From JBICHM01 sp043101835 (GTDB lineage: Bacteria; Planctomycetota; Phycisphaerae; Phycisphaerales; UBA1924): 7,320 nt of DNA. The translations under genes were made by a program, and so were the position numbers. Under the pieces are notes generated by a model. It made no database searches and was not told where the DNA came from. It saw nothing but the letters and a program-made list of their open reading frames with translations. The stretch spans positions 1 through 7,320 of the forward strand of contig JBICHM010000008.1 of NCBI GenBank assembly GCA_043101835.1, given 5' to 3'. Below are positions 7,016-7,320 of this stretch, one piece after another (position 1 is the first letter of the stretch; every line of letters begins with the position of its first letter).

Positions 7016-7320
7016 GTGGAGCGCCCAACGCCCGACAACCGACGCGCCAGCAGCACGTGGCGGCGTCGCCGTGCGCTTGGCGCGGCCGCGCTGCTCTGCC
7101 TGCTGCCGTCGGTTGCCGGGCAGGCGGCGCAGCCATCAGAGCAGCCCGAGGCGAACGGGCCGGAGGCGGTCCTCTTCGACGCCGGCGCCGAGGCCGAGGC
7201 TCGCACCCTCGCCGCCCGTGCGCTCGCCGAGCAGCAGCGCTTCGACTGGCTCGCCGCCTCCATCGAGGCGGCCAGCGATCCGATCGCCTCGCGCCTCGTC
7301 CTCGACGCCCTGCTCTCGCA
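7016..7320 (+). CDS. Exported protein of unknown function, N-terminal part (continues beyond window)
   Basis: An open frame of 101 codons runs off the right edge. Read from GTG 7016, it begins with a basic region containing four consecutive arginines (WRRRRALG, 15-22). A hydrophobic core follows (ALGAAALLCLLPSVAG, about 20-35), with a plausible signal peptidase I site near residues 35-38. A short Pro/Glu-rich linker then leads to an Ala/Leu-rich helical segment (about 55-101). The arginines are not a proper Tat motif, and the Cys in the core lacks a lipobox. The last 45 residues (for example RTLAARALAEQQRFDWL) look like paired amphipathic helices of the HEAT or TPR type, but one partial repeat is too little to name. 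In-frame ATG 6959 would add 19 residues before the signal. Codon use matches resB and ccsA. Being 104 bases downstream on the same strand, it may be co-transcribed with them. I do not recognise the family. Confidence 0.6.
   Translation, partial: MERPTPDNRRASSTWRRRRALGAAALLCLLPSVAGQAAQPSEQPEANGPEAVLFDAGAEAEARTLAARALAEQQRFDWLAASIEAASDPIASRLVLDALLS

Noticed and set aside
4989..7136. Long minus-strand frame (about 715 codons) opposite ccsA
   Set aside because: It is a His/Arg/Asp-rich shadow of the ccsA frame. The plus-strand frame has clear CcsA motifs and membrane helices.

Overview
The window is very GC-rich DNA with strongly GC-biased third codon positions and densely packed genes. It carries the two membrane subunits of System II cytochrome c maturation, ResB and CcsA, both with unusually large extracytoplasmic regions. 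This fits a GC-rich Gram-negative-type bacterium. My best guess is a planctomycete of the Phycisphaerae kind, but that rests on gene architecture and base composition only and is a weak inference.

Layout. Positions 1-2268 (minus strand) hold the first 756 codons of a SNF2-family helicase/translocase. Its reading frame runs off the left edge just after motif III, so the C-terminal RecA lobe is not in view. A tRNA-Lys(UUU) gene (2356-2428, minus strand) lies 87 bases upstream of the helicase start and points the same way, so the two may share a transcript. A divergent intergenic region of about 280 bases (2429-2709) separates them from a plus-strand operon.

The operon starts with resB (2710-5106) and ccsA (5115-6911). 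They are 8 bases apart, or overlap through a GTGA junction if the alternative GTG start of ccsA is used. Together they form the haem-export and cytochrome c synthase complex. The four histidines expected to handle haem are all present but split over the two chains: one in ResB and three in CcsA, which also carries the WWD motif. After ccsA come about 100 non-coding bases with a perfect 11-base inverted repeat. Then the N-terminal 101 codons of an exported protein of unknown function run off the right edge.

I see no mobile element, CRISPR array, phage gene or recognisable defence cluster. Most of the window is ordinary housekeeping sequence. The points most worth a second look are the enlarged periplasmic module at the front of CcsA, the very large periplasmic domain of ResB, the cytoplasmic loop insertion in CcsA, the inverted repeat after ccsA, and the uncharacterised exported protein that follows.
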